A stretch of DNA of 22,900 nucleotides from Carex sylvatica (GCA_964058845.1 CAXKVR010000798.1:1-22900); one strand, 5' to 3'. Shown: positions 1 to 9,383, counted from the stretch's first letter. Translations and numbers: made by a program. Notes: a model not told the origin generated them from the letters alone.

Positions 1-482
1 GGCCGCTTCTAGGAGATGCGGCCATGCAGTTTATTTTTTTTCCCCAGAATTAACAGATTAAGTTGTTTTGATTTATTTTGTTTTGGAAGTATTTATAGTT
101 ATAGTTGTGTATGGCATTTAATTTGAAAATATTTTACGTTCGTCAGATGAAATATTATGTTGAAAATGTCGTTCGTTAACTGCATATGTACGAAAAAATA
201 GTTTGATTTAGATTAACTTAAGAGATGCCTAACAAACATGAAATAAATATTCAATACAATAGAAGTACGCCTAAATAATATTTCACAACATAAAATTGAC
301 TACTAGATAAAAATACATTGCTTGCGTCTCTTTCAACCTGAAAATTGACAAACAAAAATGTATTGTTATTATTAAGTCTCAATAATTTTGTTTAAAGTTG
401 GAATTTAATTTTAAAATATGAATTAACTACCTCGGGCATCTTGAGCAGCTCTGTTTTGTTGTTCCTGTGTATCTCAGCCAGC
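1..482. other. AT-rich sequence downstream of the MULE gene
   Basis: This is the 3' side of the minus-strand transposase relic. Positions 1-23 form a short imperfect palindrome (GGCCGC at the left, GCGGCC at the right). On the minus strand about 431-480 reads EDIRLAEIHRNNK in a frame shifted from the upstream exon, so it may be a last scrap of the transposase C-terminus. I saw no terminal inverted repeat or other gene here. Confidence 0.4.
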
Positions 483-2850
483 CTAATGTCCTCTCCTTTT
501 ATTATGCAGTAAATCAAGCCACATTGGAATCCTATTGATTCGCCTTTGACCCAAAGTAATATTTATGTCATTTGGAACAAGGGTTGGGCCTTCGTTTTTT
601 GGCCAATCATACTGATTGTCATACACATGCCATTGACCCATCCATGTGTTGATCAGTGTCTGGATGCGGTAGTAGTAATGTAAGCCTCGGAGACGACACA
701 CTGCCAGAACATAAGAATATGGTATTATGTTTAATTGTGACTTCTAGCATGTGCATGTACCTGTGTTCTCATTCGTGATTACCACAGTGTATTTGTAATT
801 CGCCTAGGTAAATCGGCCAGAAGCGTATGTATGTATTAACTTTCTCTTAGGTGGATGTTACCTCAAACTCGTTCTAGTTGCCAAATCCATCGAGCGTTGT
901 CATAGATTGTGACATCCCTCATCGTTTGTTAATCAATTACGAAAAATTGATGATATTAATGTTTTAAAATAATTTAATGAACATAGAATAATTTAATGAA
1001 AATAAAAAAATAAAAAAATCAATGAAAATAAGATACTTTGTGCACACGACATGAGAACTGTTGACCCTGACTTGCTTCAAATTGCGCTTTTGCTCTCCTT
1101 TGAGCAAACCATTGCTGACATTTGTAAAATGTGTCCAAAATTATTGCTGCTACTGGGAACCTACGAGATGACCTGAAGACATTATTGAGCAACTCGGACC
1201 CATTTGTAGTCAAAATTCCTCAACGAAAACCCCCATCCAGAGCTTGGAATATCTTCCATGGTTTTGGACACTCGTTCTCATCTTGATCCAAATACTTACC
1301 CACACCGTCCAACCAATTCAGAGCACAGTCACATACATCCCCCATTTCTTGCATTCCTTACTCATATCTCCTCACATTCCACTTCGCCACACATATCCTG
1401 AAGTACTTGATTGCATATTCGTTGCAATGGTTATTCTTCATGTTTTCTGCTATGTGAGTTGCACAAAGATGGTGAACGCACTCATCCTCATTTTTCTCAT
1501 TCCATCCCATATCAGTGATGACACACACAAACCTTGAGCGAACTACGTTGCGCCTCAACAATTGCATGAACCATGCACAATCTTCAAAATTCTCTGTATG
1601 TACCAAAGAAAAAGCAAACATGAGGAGCTGATTTTATGCATCGTTCCCGATTACAATCAACAATTTACCTATATTAAATCATCAACAATGAATAAAAAAA
1701 AAGAGCAAACATGTGAATAAATAAAATGACATGTCAATTTCGATTTTTATTACCTTTATACCGACCTAATAAGAAATATGCATCAACAGTGATGACAGGT
1801 CTCACGTGTTGGAAAGCCTCTATGCATGGTCTAAATGCCCAAACCGCCATATTAAAATACCTGTAAGGTCCAGGCTCACCAGTTGGATATGAGGTAACAT
1901 CAAACAATGTAGCTGTCAATAAAAAAAAATTATTTAGTTTCACATTTTTTATTTGTCAATGTTGTTGAAATAAAATAAATAATATAGTACCTGGATTTTT
2001 TCGCTTAATTGCCTCCAACAAGGGGACTATAAGCGTGTATGACCCCTTCCAACTATCAAATTGGCGGGCAATTGCCAACTCTCTTCCACACCACAATTTG
2101 TTGTAAGCCGGTACCTGGCTGTTATACGTTTGTGCAACCGCAATTCTGACAGTAGTGATACTCAAATCCACATTATTTCTCATGTGCGCCACGATGCAAT
2201 CAACAACCATAGTAGCCCTCAATTGTACATGATCTATTCTTGCGGCATCCGCATGACAAACATGTTTTGTTGGGCACTTGCTTACTTTTCATTGTACCAA
2301 AACCAGTGGCCCTTGCCCTTGCTAATATGTACCAAGAACATCTGGGGTCCTTGCACTTGAACCTAATCCATTGTTTTTCGCTGTGTGTATTCGTAATCTC
2401 TTTATTACAAAGAATGTGAAACTTGAAGATTGCAGCTTTCATTTTCTCATTTGAATTATAGGTTTGTCCATCTGACAATTCATTCTCAAATTCTGCATTT
2501 CTACCAAACAACCCCACATTTGCTTCCTGAAATTCTGATAGGTCATTGAAAGCTGCAATCGAGTGCTCAACCCCTCGACCCATTATTCAAAATTCTTTAT
2601 CAACCTTGAATTTTTTTCTTTGTCCGAGCACAGGCCCGGTATCTTCCTGGTCACATTGATTGCTCATGCAATCAGGATCAACATCCCCCTAATTCTCCTC
2701 TGCCTCTTGTATTTTTGGATCCACCGTCTCCTCGATTTCCTCCAAATCACAAGGCTGACCCCAATGAGCAGTCTGACTACTACTAGCAATTTGGTCAGGC
2801 TGGGGTCGGGACCGACGGGAGGGCCGACTACTAGACGGTTGGTCCCTCTT
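483..2850 (-). pseudogene. Mutator-like (MULE/mudrA) transposase, decayed
   Basis: This is a nuclear DNA transposase of the MULE family, which cuts and pastes its own element. Read 5' to 3' on the minus strand it shows: an acidic, Ser/Arg-rich leader (2850-2590); a MuDR-type N-terminal zinc-binding region (2583-2200, with CKDPRCSWYILARA and then HVCHADAARIDH); the segment ending KNPGT/A; the DDE core (RPVITVDAYFLLGRYKGKLL, then VCVITDMGWN, then CVHHLCATHIAENM); TTNGSELLNNVFRSSR (about 1213-1160); a SWIM remnant (755-700); and the C-terminal YDWPKNEGPTLVP. Two introns resolve exactly, 1990-1913 and 1753-1669, both GT-AG and restoring the frame. In-frame stops lie at 2689-2691, 2587-2589, 1634-1636, 1358-1360, 1220-1222 and 744-746. 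An extra base in the GGG run at 2272-2274 shifts frame before HVCHAD. The family call is firm and the gene is dead. Exon boundaries below 1018 are not resolved. Confidence 0.88.
700..755 (-). pseudogene. Degraded SWIM zinc finger of the MULE transposase
   Basis: Minus-strand translation gives CTC, a TAG stop, KSQLNIIP, YSYVLAVCRLRGL. The SWIM pattern is CxC, a spacer, then CxH, typically PCSHxxAV in MULE transposases. Here the first CxC survives, while the second Cys codon (717-719) and the His codon (711-713) both read TAT (Tyr). Each change is one transition from the expected TGT or CAT. The surrounding LAVCRLRGLHYYY matches the usual context, so the reading frame is secure even though the metal site is gone. 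Confidence 0.7.
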
Positions 2851-2890
2851 GATTTTGGATTTTATTTCAATTTATTATGAAATTTTGCAG

Positions 2891-4234
2891 GAATCACGCG
2901 AAGAGGTGCAAGTTCCTGGAGATCGAAAAACAACAAGTCACAGCAAGATGTTTGATCATATCAATTTTGAAAAGCTGGGACAAACATTCAAGCAGCTACG
3001 TGATCGATTTTCAGAGCTAGATGGCAGTCCATTCAAAATCGATCCGCCACTTGATCTTTTCTGTTCAGCAGAGTCCATATACGTTTATGCAGATGATTAT
3101 GCGGCCTTGCTTACACCACGGGAGTGGCTCACTGGACCAGTCATTCAGATATGGATGCTGTGAGTTTAATATTCGTAATAATTGCATAATTCAGTACTTT
3201 TAATTCAAATTTTACAAACTTGAGAACACATGTATGCCTTCTTTTTTTTAGGTATTGGCACAAATTCATCAAGGAGAAATTTCCCGATGAGCAGATTGGT
3301 TTCGTGGACCCCCAGTGAACAAATTCCACCATGCTGCATGATGACCGGGGAGGTGTTCTTCAATACATGAGGAAAGCACTCCAAGAGAATCGGGACAAGA
3401 GATTGATCTTCATACCTTACCATCAGATGTTAGTGTTATATATATATTATAATTTTATTATATTTCTTTCAATTCATATAAATTATAGAATATGACATGC
3501 TACAAACCTAACATGCAGAAATCATTGGATATTGACCGTGCTTATACCAAGAGAACGTTCCTTGTACGTATACGATTCCGATAAGAAGAGCAAAAAAATG
3601 CTAATGATCACTGCTGCGGTCGAGGAGTAAGTGACTTTCTTAATTTTACGTTTGTTTAGAATTCTAATAATTTTATTATTATATTATCATTTTAAATATC
3701 TCCCGTAAGTACTGATTGTTCAATTTGTTCATATTTCAACAGTGCCTTCGCCAGGGAAATGGGTACTTCTTTAACGATTCATAACGATTGCAAGGTAATA
3801 GTTTCTATTGAGATATGATTATAAGGACCTAGATGCAAAAATTTGTGAATATCTAAACATATAAATCATTGGTATATATGCTCATTAACTTACATTTTAT
3901 TTTTTACAAACTTGTTATATAGTGCCCACAACAACCTGCTGGCTGGGAATGTGCATATTATGTCATGTTGCTCATGCAAGACATAATAAGCGAACAGCTC
4001 GATTCTTTTCCGAACTTAAGGGTATATATGCATTTATATATTTTTCAAAAGTAATGATAAATTTTTGTTTCAAATATAATAAAATACAAAATTAATTGTC
4101 CATGCTCTTCTATCTTTTTAAAAATGCAGGATATTCCCGCTAAACATAATGTACAACGCTTGGGAGATTTGCAAAAAATGTGGGTTAAAATTTTTTTACA
4201 TGAGATTAGACCGAGAATAACTACAACATTGTAG
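2891..4234 (+). pseudogene. Transposon-borne Ulp1-like (C48) cysteine peptidase, six exons, one stop
   Basis: C48 peptidases of the Ulp1 type cleave SUMO-like conjugates. Copies carried by plant CACTA and MULE elements have no settled function. Visible exons are 2891-3159, 3252-3428, 3519-3626, 3743-3794, 3923-4021 and 4130-4234. Every intron is GT-AG and every junction keeps frame. Reading through gives YVYADDYAALLTPREWL, then FVDPQ, then PYHQINHWILTVLIP (catalytic His in HW), SLYVYDSDKK (catalytic Asp), CPQQPAGWECAYYVMLLMQD (oxyanion Gln and nucleophile Cys) and LHEIRPRITTTL before TAG at 4232-4234. The only disabling change seen is TGA at 3316-3318, right after FVDPQ. The 5' part is missing or unrecognised; the first exon follows a TTTTGCAG acceptor. 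The gene sits head-to-head with the MULE relic and just upstream of CACTA-type subterminal repeats. The family call is confident; which transposon owns it is not. Confidence 0.85.
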
Positions 4235-4281
4235 GATGTGTGTAATTTTAATTTGCATTAACATGAATTTTTTGTAATAAC

Positions 4282-4343
4282 TTAGGATGTGTATGATATT
4301 TAATTTAGGATGTGTATGTGATAGCTAATTTAGGATGTGTATG
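4282..4343 (+). repeat. TTAGGATGTGTATG short repeats after the peptidase gene
   Basis: Three exact copies of TTAGGATGTGTATG start at 4282, 4305 and 4330. Related sequence (TAGGATGTGTG at 4232, TTAGAATGTGTGA near 4354) flanks them. They directly follow the peptidase stop codon and probably lie in its 3' untranslated region or the element's subterminal zone. Confidence 0.7.
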
Positions 4344-4448
4344 AAACATAATTTTAGAATGTGTGACATTTCATTTCGAATTTGTGATAATTTAGCAAGA
4401 ATTTTTGCCAGCAAAATATGGAAGCTGGTCATTTAATAAAAATATTTT

Positions 4449-4990
4449 TTTTGATTCAATTTAACTATCTGGATCGGTTCTTAAGCTAAGAACCGATCCA
4501 GATAGTCAATAATCTAAATTTAAAAAATTAAAATATAATTAAAAATAACTATTAGGATCGGTTCTATTTAAAACCGATCCAGATAACTGACTATCTAGAT
4601 CAGTTGTATAATAAGAAATCGATCCAGATAGTCAGTTATCTGGATCGGTTCTATTTCACTAAACCGATCCAGATAACTGACTATCTGGATCGGTTCTCTA
4701 TTATGAAACCGATCCAGATAGTTATTTTCTGAATTTTATAACATTTTTAATTTTTAAATTCAGAAAATAACTATCTGGATCGGTTCCATAATAGAGAACC
4801 GATCCAGATAGTCAGTTATCTGGATCGATTTAGTGAAATAGAACCGATCCAGATAACTGACTATCTGGATCGATTTCTTATTATACAACCGATCCAGATA
4901 GTCAGTTATCTGGATCAGTTCTATATTAGGAACCGATCCAGATTATTGTAGTATCTGTATCGCCTTTATCAGAATCGGTTGTATTCTAAT
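4449..4990. repeat. CACTA-type subterminal array of CTATCTGGATCGGTT palindromes
   Basis: About ten hairpin units are packed here, each of the form TATCTGGATCGGTT, a few bases, AACCGATCCAGATA. The first is at 4466-4507, centred on TTCTTAAGCTAAGAA. Units alternate with TCAGTTATC or GATAACTGA linkers. The whole set from about 4557 to 4937 also folds on itself as a long inverted repeat. Dense short repeats in both orientations just inside the terminus are typical of plant CACTA elements, where they bind the element's own regulatory protein. Binding here is inference. Confidence 0.8.
4557..4937. repeat. Long inverted repeat, about 180-bp arms and a short AT loop
   Basis: The left arm (about 4557-4738) is nearly the reverse complement of the right arm (about 4754-4937), with a loop of about 15 bases. 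Over the inner 150 bases I count four mismatches, all transitions. Each arm also contains its own smaller palindromes, so several foldings compete. Confidence 0.8.
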
Positions 4991-5030
4991 ACTAATATGC
5001 GTATATAACCGATCCTGATTCCATATTTTC

Positions 5031-5038
5031 CACTAGTG
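5031..5038 (+). mobile_element. Right terminus of a CACTA element
   Basis: The sequence CACTAGTG ends here, preceded by an AT-rich stretch and the subterminal array. Read on the minus strand the element begins CACTAGTGGAAAATATGG, which matches the usual CACTA start followed by an A-rich segment. The left terminus is not in the window, so the expected 3-bp target duplication (candidate ATA at 5039-5041) cannot be tested. Confidence 0.65.
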
Positions 5039-5041
5039 ATA

Positions 5042-5260
5042 TGTTGAATATTGAGAGGAAAAGAGCTAATTGAATTGATTTCTAATATTATATTATTTAA
5101 CACTATTATACATTGTCTATTTATAGGCTATCGAATCTAAAGAGCCTATAAAATATTTTTCAATTACATGATTTGTCATATCTTGTAATGAATACTAACT
5201 GATAACTAATTCATCTGCTATTAACGTAATTGATCTCTAATTTATACTTTGTCTTCAACA
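5042..5260 (-). mobile_element. Copia-type LTR, 219 bp, minus-strand element
   Basis: The block starts TGTTGAATATTG and ends CTTCAACA, so it has TG/CA ends inside a 7-bp inverted repeat (TGTTGAA and TTCAACA). Just outside its right end the minus strand reads a purine run (GAGAGAGGGAG), which is where a polypurine tract must lie before a 3' LTR. TATAAAATAT at 5147-5156 lies within it. I found no reverse transcriptase or integrase, so this is a solo or internally deleted copy. Confidence 0.65.
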
Positions 5261-5273
5261 CTCCCTCTCTCAA
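5261..5273 (-). other. Polypurine tract next to the LTR
   Basis: The minus strand here is an uninterrupted GAGAGAGGGAG-type purine run directly upstream of TGTTGAAGAC. In copia elements such a tract primes plus-strand DNA synthesis. It fixes the orientation of the LTR at 5042-5260. Confidence 0.6.
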
Positions 5274-6480
5274 GTTGAAATCGTAGAATCAGCTTGCGTG
5301 TAATGTTATTATACCATGCAAAAAAAGACATAAAACGAGTAAAATATTCTTTTTCTGAAAAAAAGAAAAAAAAAATGAAAAAAGAATTACTATGTACCTT
5401 TCTATTCGGTTTATGGAATCATTTTGTTCTATTTTTTATTATGTTTTGCTCATTTTGGTTTGAACCACGATTTTATATTGTGAAATTTGATTATTTCACG
5501 AACAATTTTGAATAGTACATTTTTTTTCTATATGTTCTATAAATTTGTGATAGAGCTTTTTCTCTATTTTATAGGATACATTTTCAAAATATTCAAATTT
5601 TGAAATATTCATTTCGGAAACCAAATTAAGCAATATGCTAAGCTCATTCACGAGCTTCTGCTAACCTATACATTAATGTCCTTTAATGAAGATGAGCTAA
5701 TGGAATTAATCTACAGCGAGTTTTTTGTATTTCGATTCATTTTTTTGAATTGGAAATCAAGATTTGTTATTGATTTTCAATTCAAAGTCTTTTATCGCAG
5801 ATTTTTGATTCTATTAATTCTAATCCTGATTTTTAAGATAATCAAAAACTTTTTTGATAAGTGAGAAATTTGAAATAAACTCTGATATTGATATTCTAAA
5901 TAGTAAGATTTCAAGTATTTTTATATTCCTAAAACTAATAAATAAGACTCATATGTCTGGCAAAAAGAATGATTCTTTCTTTTAATGGATTTTCTCATTT
6001 TCTTTCTTTGACACTTTCTTTATTTTCATATGAGTCATTTGAAGAAAAAAATCTCTTTTTGATAGAAAGGAATGAAAATAATTTTGATATTTCAACTAAT
6101 TTTTTAAAAATATATGCGTATAGATATACAAAAGTTATGATATAACATAAAAAAAATACTTCTTCACTTCATCATCCATATTTTTTTGCAAAAAAATAAC
6201 ATAAAACGAGTAAAATATTTTTTTTCAAAAAATGAAAAATTGGAAAACATGTTATTACACTCTGCCGCTTGGATGGTCATTTTGTCTATCCCTTAGCCGG
6301 CTTGTATCTTTTCTCCACTTAGATGCTTGGGTCAGTTCTTTAAAATTAGATTGTTGTTCTTTTCACATTTTTCTATCTAACGTTTTTTTTATCTTCTATT
6401 TATTTTTATTTATTTTTACTTTTCCCGTTTTTTTCCTTTTTTTTTTCTTCTTGATTCATCCCCATCCTCATAATTGAATC
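5274..6480. other. Unidentified AT-rich block with a direct repeat
   Basis: This is very AT-rich and full of A and T runs. A stretch of about 48 bases around ACATAAAACGAGTAAAATAT occurs at 5318-5365 and again at 6188-6235 and brackets the middle part. Short open frames such as 5676-5864 have low-complexity, hydrophobic translations and no family I recognise. Possibilities are the degraded interior of the copia copy, or inserted organelle-like DNA. I cannot choose between them. Confidence 0.4.
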
Positions 6481-6497
6481 CAGCTTTTATATATACA

Positions 6498-6585
6498 AGT
6501 TGAAATTTGAGGGGAAGATAGCTAATTTTATCAATATGTGCAATTAATGCTATTTGATGTCTAATTGACTATTTATCTTCAATAT
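6498..6585 (-). repeat. Possible diverged second LTR fragment
   Basis: TTGAAATTTGAGGGGAAG followed by ATAGCTAATT resembles the left edge of the LTR at 5042, and the ATTTATCTTCAATA end resembles its CTTTGTCTTCAACA edge. The middle is shorter and poorly matched. No primer-binding site is visible beside it, so this is only a weak suggestion that 5042-6585 was one deleted element. Confidence 0.3.
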
Positions 6586-6713
6586 ATGCTAATTAATACT
6601 TCGTAAAATAGAAAAACAGGAAGCAAAATATCAATAGCTAGCCACAGTAGATTAATATGTTCTTAAATTTGTCTTCATAAAGAAAGAAAAAAAAAAAAGA
6701 GATTTGGCATTTT

Positions 6714-6840
6714 GTGAATTGGGCCTTGTTCTTTGTGCAGATGGAGAATATTATATTGCACATCCCTCAAGCTTAATTTTTTTTCACAATAAATAAAAGT
6801 GAATTGGCCTATTGGACTTTGTTCTCTGTGTAAGATGAAC
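6714..6840. repeat. Two-copy imperfect direct repeat
   Basis: TGAATTGGGCC then TTGTTCTTTGTGCAGATG (6714-6742) recurs as TGAATTGGCC, a few extra bases, then TTTGTTCTCTGTGTAAGATG (6801-6838). The spacing is about 87 bases. I see no coding sense in it. Confidence 0.5.
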
Positions 6841-6908
6841 TTGATTAATCAAAAGTATCTAATTGCGCCTGCGTCCAGCTGAGTTTAGATTTTCGAGGTC
6901 TTGTCTTG

Positions 6909-7066
6909 GGATCTAACTCTGTTTCTCTCTAAATAAGAGAGTAGAACCTTGTTATTCTAAATTGAACAGTTCATCCGTATTGAGATCTGTGTATAAAAAA
7001 TTTAACGGTCCGATTTAGAATAACAGAATTCTGCTCTTCCATTTAGAGAGCAGCGGAGTCGGATCC
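6909..7066. mobile_element. 158-bp MULE-type MITE with 9-bp target duplication
   Basis: The element runs from GGATCTAACTCTG to CGGAGTCGGATCC. Its first 58 or so bases are the imperfect reverse complement of the last 58, sharing CTCTCTAAAT and TGTTATTCTAAAT. The identical 9-mer CTTGTCTTG flanks it at 6900-6908 and 7067-7075. A 9-bp duplication with long terminal inverted repeats starting with G is the signature of Mutator-like elements. It has no coding capacity and so would need a transposase supplied in trans. Confidence 0.85.
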
Positions 7067-7075
7067 CTTGTCTTG

Positions 7076-7774
7076 AAGAACTAACAGTATTAGTCTTTCG
7101 ATGATTATAGAATTGACGTAGTTGCAGTCGTACATAGCTAACAATTGAAATTATAATATTTGCAGTCAAACTTCCTTTTTCTGCATTTAACCCTCTGTAT
7201 TCCAGTCAAAAGGAATAGTCAATTCTAACCGGTGGATGGATCTGCACGAACATAGTAAATTATATCAAGCCCAGTGCGTCAATTGAGTAAAACTTGGGCC
7301 GAATTATGTGTCTTACAATACATTAACAATTACTCCAAGGAATTGTGCTCCTCAATTCTAAAGCACAACTACTAATTTGCATTATATGTTGTTCAATTTA
7401 GGTTTCTCTATGAATTTTAAAATAAAAAAAATCAATGATGTTAATATGAGTGGAAAGTTATCCAAGAGCTGGAGAAAAATGTTTTTCGTGAATAGAAATA
7501 GAGAAGAGATATCATTAGAAACTGAAATGTAGGTCGATTTTATCAAAATTTCTAAATTACCAAAATGCCCATGTGGAAGTTTTGCTTACCGGGTGGCTAC
7601 TCTTAATTTTTTTGCTGGCAAAAATGCACAAGTCAAAGTTCTTAATTATCTTTAGGTACACTACAATTTTGAACTGAATGAAAAAACAAAGCTTATAGCA
7701 TCATATAGAATCGAGACGGCCTTAATTCTGCGAAATTTCATATTTTCTTTCTTTTAAAAAATACTGTCATTAAA
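7076..7774. other. Intergenic, nothing recognised
   Basis: I see AT-rich unique-looking sequence with no domain, RNA gene or clear repeat. Confidence 0.5.
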
Positions 7775-7850
7775 AGCCTCGCAAATCCACAAAGTGGCAA
7801 AGGCACATAGATCTCATGTGAGATGTCATGAGTTCGAAACTCACAAAGTG
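7775..7850 (+). mobile_element. Possible tRNA-derived SINE head
   Basis: TGGCAAAGGCA (about 7795) resembles an RNA polymerase III A box, and GAGTTCGAAACTC about 34 bases downstream resembles a B box. Together they look like the internal promoter of a tRNA-derived SINE. No clear poly(A) tail or target duplication was found, and I do not see a folded tRNA, so this is tentative. Confidence 0.35.
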
Positions 7851-8802
7851 AAAAAAATTTCAATATTAATACATAGGGATTTAAAATGTATTGGGTGGTT
7901 TGATCCCAAATCCATATTTCAAAACAAAAAAAGCCTCGGCACAGCTCGACAAGAAGACAAAAATATTTAGTGCCAAACCAGTCCAAAAAAAATTAGTGTC
8001 AAACCCTGTAATATAAAAGAAAACGAAAATAAGAAACAAAAACAATATGATATTTTTATTTTTAAAAAAATGAAAAAATTAGAAATTAAATTCACGGGCA
8101 TGAACAGGCCTACCACAGGCAGTCCATCCTGGCCTTTTAATGAGGTGGGCTATTAGAAGGATCAGACAACACTCCAATTTAATTATAGGTTCTAATCTCA
8201 GTCCTTGGTGAACCTGTAATGAGTCTCTACAGGCCCAGTGGCCCACCGTGTCTGAGAAAGCTCCGACATATTTACGAGCTTTCAAGAGAGAAAATCACCA
8301 GATTTATCTTAGATTATATAATACTTTTATCGTCTATATATTTTTATGTTACAAGGTCAATTGCTAGTCTAGTGTACCCATCAAAATTTTAAAATAGCCA
8401 ATCTCTCTCAGAATATCTTATAGCTTCATTAAATTTAATACCTTTCTGTTTTTCCTAATTCTTCGTGTAACTAATTATTAACATAAAAATAAAAATGAAT
8501 TGTCAAATATATCCTTTCCCTAAAAGGAAGATGTCATCTAATGATCTAAAATGAATTGCCTCACTGCTTCCTTTTGGTGGTGCTTGATTGAAGCATATGT
8601 TAGTTATTCCAACGAAGACCGGCCTAAGTTATTCATGTTTTTAATGTTTTAGTTATACAAAATAAATGTAATAAAATGACAATTTTAAATCTTTGCCTTA
8701 TATATGTTAATAAAAAAGCTGCAAGATGGCTGTCATTAATCTATAGTTACATTAGTACATGGATACATTGAGATACAACACATTCATTGTTTTTTTGTTT
8801 AA
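7851..8802. other. Intergenic, nothing firmly recognised
   Basis: The stretch at 8090-8285 is less AT-rich than its surroundings and stays open on the minus strand for 68 codons, but the translation matches no family I know. The rest is AT-rich spacer downstream of the kinase fragment. Confidence 0.4.
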
Positions 8803-9332
8803 TCATATCAAACTAGTTTCCTCTGAAATCTCTGACATATCAATTTGAGAGCCTCTCACAGAGACCTCGCTTGGTGAGCATGTGGTGAAAGGTTTTGGTG
8901 GCATCTCCAAGCTACCAGGATCACTCTGTAGCATCTCTATCACTCTACTCATAGATGGGCGGTTAGATACGCTCAATTGAATGCACCACAAGGCAACCTT
9001 ATACAAGATTCCTTCTATTTCTCCAAATTGTACAACACTGTTGTGCAAGTTACAATTGTGTATCTCGTCTGCAAGTTTGAGTTGCTTGTAGATCCATGAT
9101 GGATAATAAACTTGGCTTGAGCTCTCTGCATGATTGTTGACATTTCTTCTTCCGCTCGCCATCTCCATCCGTACCATCCCAAAGCTATAAACATCTACCT
9201 TGTATGATATGACACCAAACGCCCTTGATACTAGCTCGGGAGCTGTATATCCAGGTGTACCCCGAACCATGCTTAGTGTAAGTAAGTTGTGTTCTCTGGA
9301 GTATAATTTGGCAAGTTCAAAGTCTGAACTAA
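8803..9332 (-). pseudogene. LRK10L-type receptor kinase, C-terminal fragment
   Basis: This is the C-lobe of a plant receptor-like Ser/Thr kinase of the LRK10L (leaf rust 10 locus-like) class, membrane proteins linked to defence and stress signalling. The frame starts at the activation segment (SDFELAKLYSREHNL) and continues through GTPGYTAPELVSRAFG, DVYSFGMVRMEMASGRRN, YYPSWIYKQL, VALWCIQLSVSNRPSMSRVIEML and MPPKPF to a TGA at 8803-8805. Subdomains I-VI are absent. The DFG motif reads DFE (GAA where GGA is expected), which would abolish Mg binding. Upstream of 9332 homology stops and low-complexity repeats begin. It is a tandem copy of the kinase at 12172-13117, since even the C-terminal tails match (SEEISL versus SEETSL). 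Confidence 0.88.
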
Positions 9333-9383
9333 TTATTATTCTAAAAAGATATTATATAGTTTCAACTAATTATTATTCTAAAA
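9327..9383. repeat. 20-bp direct repeat at the kinase breakpoint
   Basis: The same 20-mer, beginning AACTAATTATTATTC, occurs at 9327-9346 and 9364-9383. The first copy touches the point where kinase homology ends, so the repeat may mark an insertion or rearrangement junction. Confidence 0.75.

Noticed and set aside
1244..3203. Plus-strand open frames at 1244-1537, 2061-2360 and 2563-2880
   Set aside because: They are antisense to the well-supported MULE transposase exons.
4466..4990. Direct-repeat regularity suggestive of a CRISPR array
   Set aside because: Units alternate in orientation, spacers are short and similar, and the context is a plant CACTA element.
6232..6477. Open frame of 81 codons with a hydrophobic, Phe-rich C-terminus
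   Set aside because: The C-terminal half is translated poly-T. No domain or conserved motif was recognised in the rest.
7775..7850. Functional tRNA gene
   Set aside because: A- and B-box-like motifs are present, but I could not form acceptor and anticodon stems, so only a SINE-like relic is suggested.
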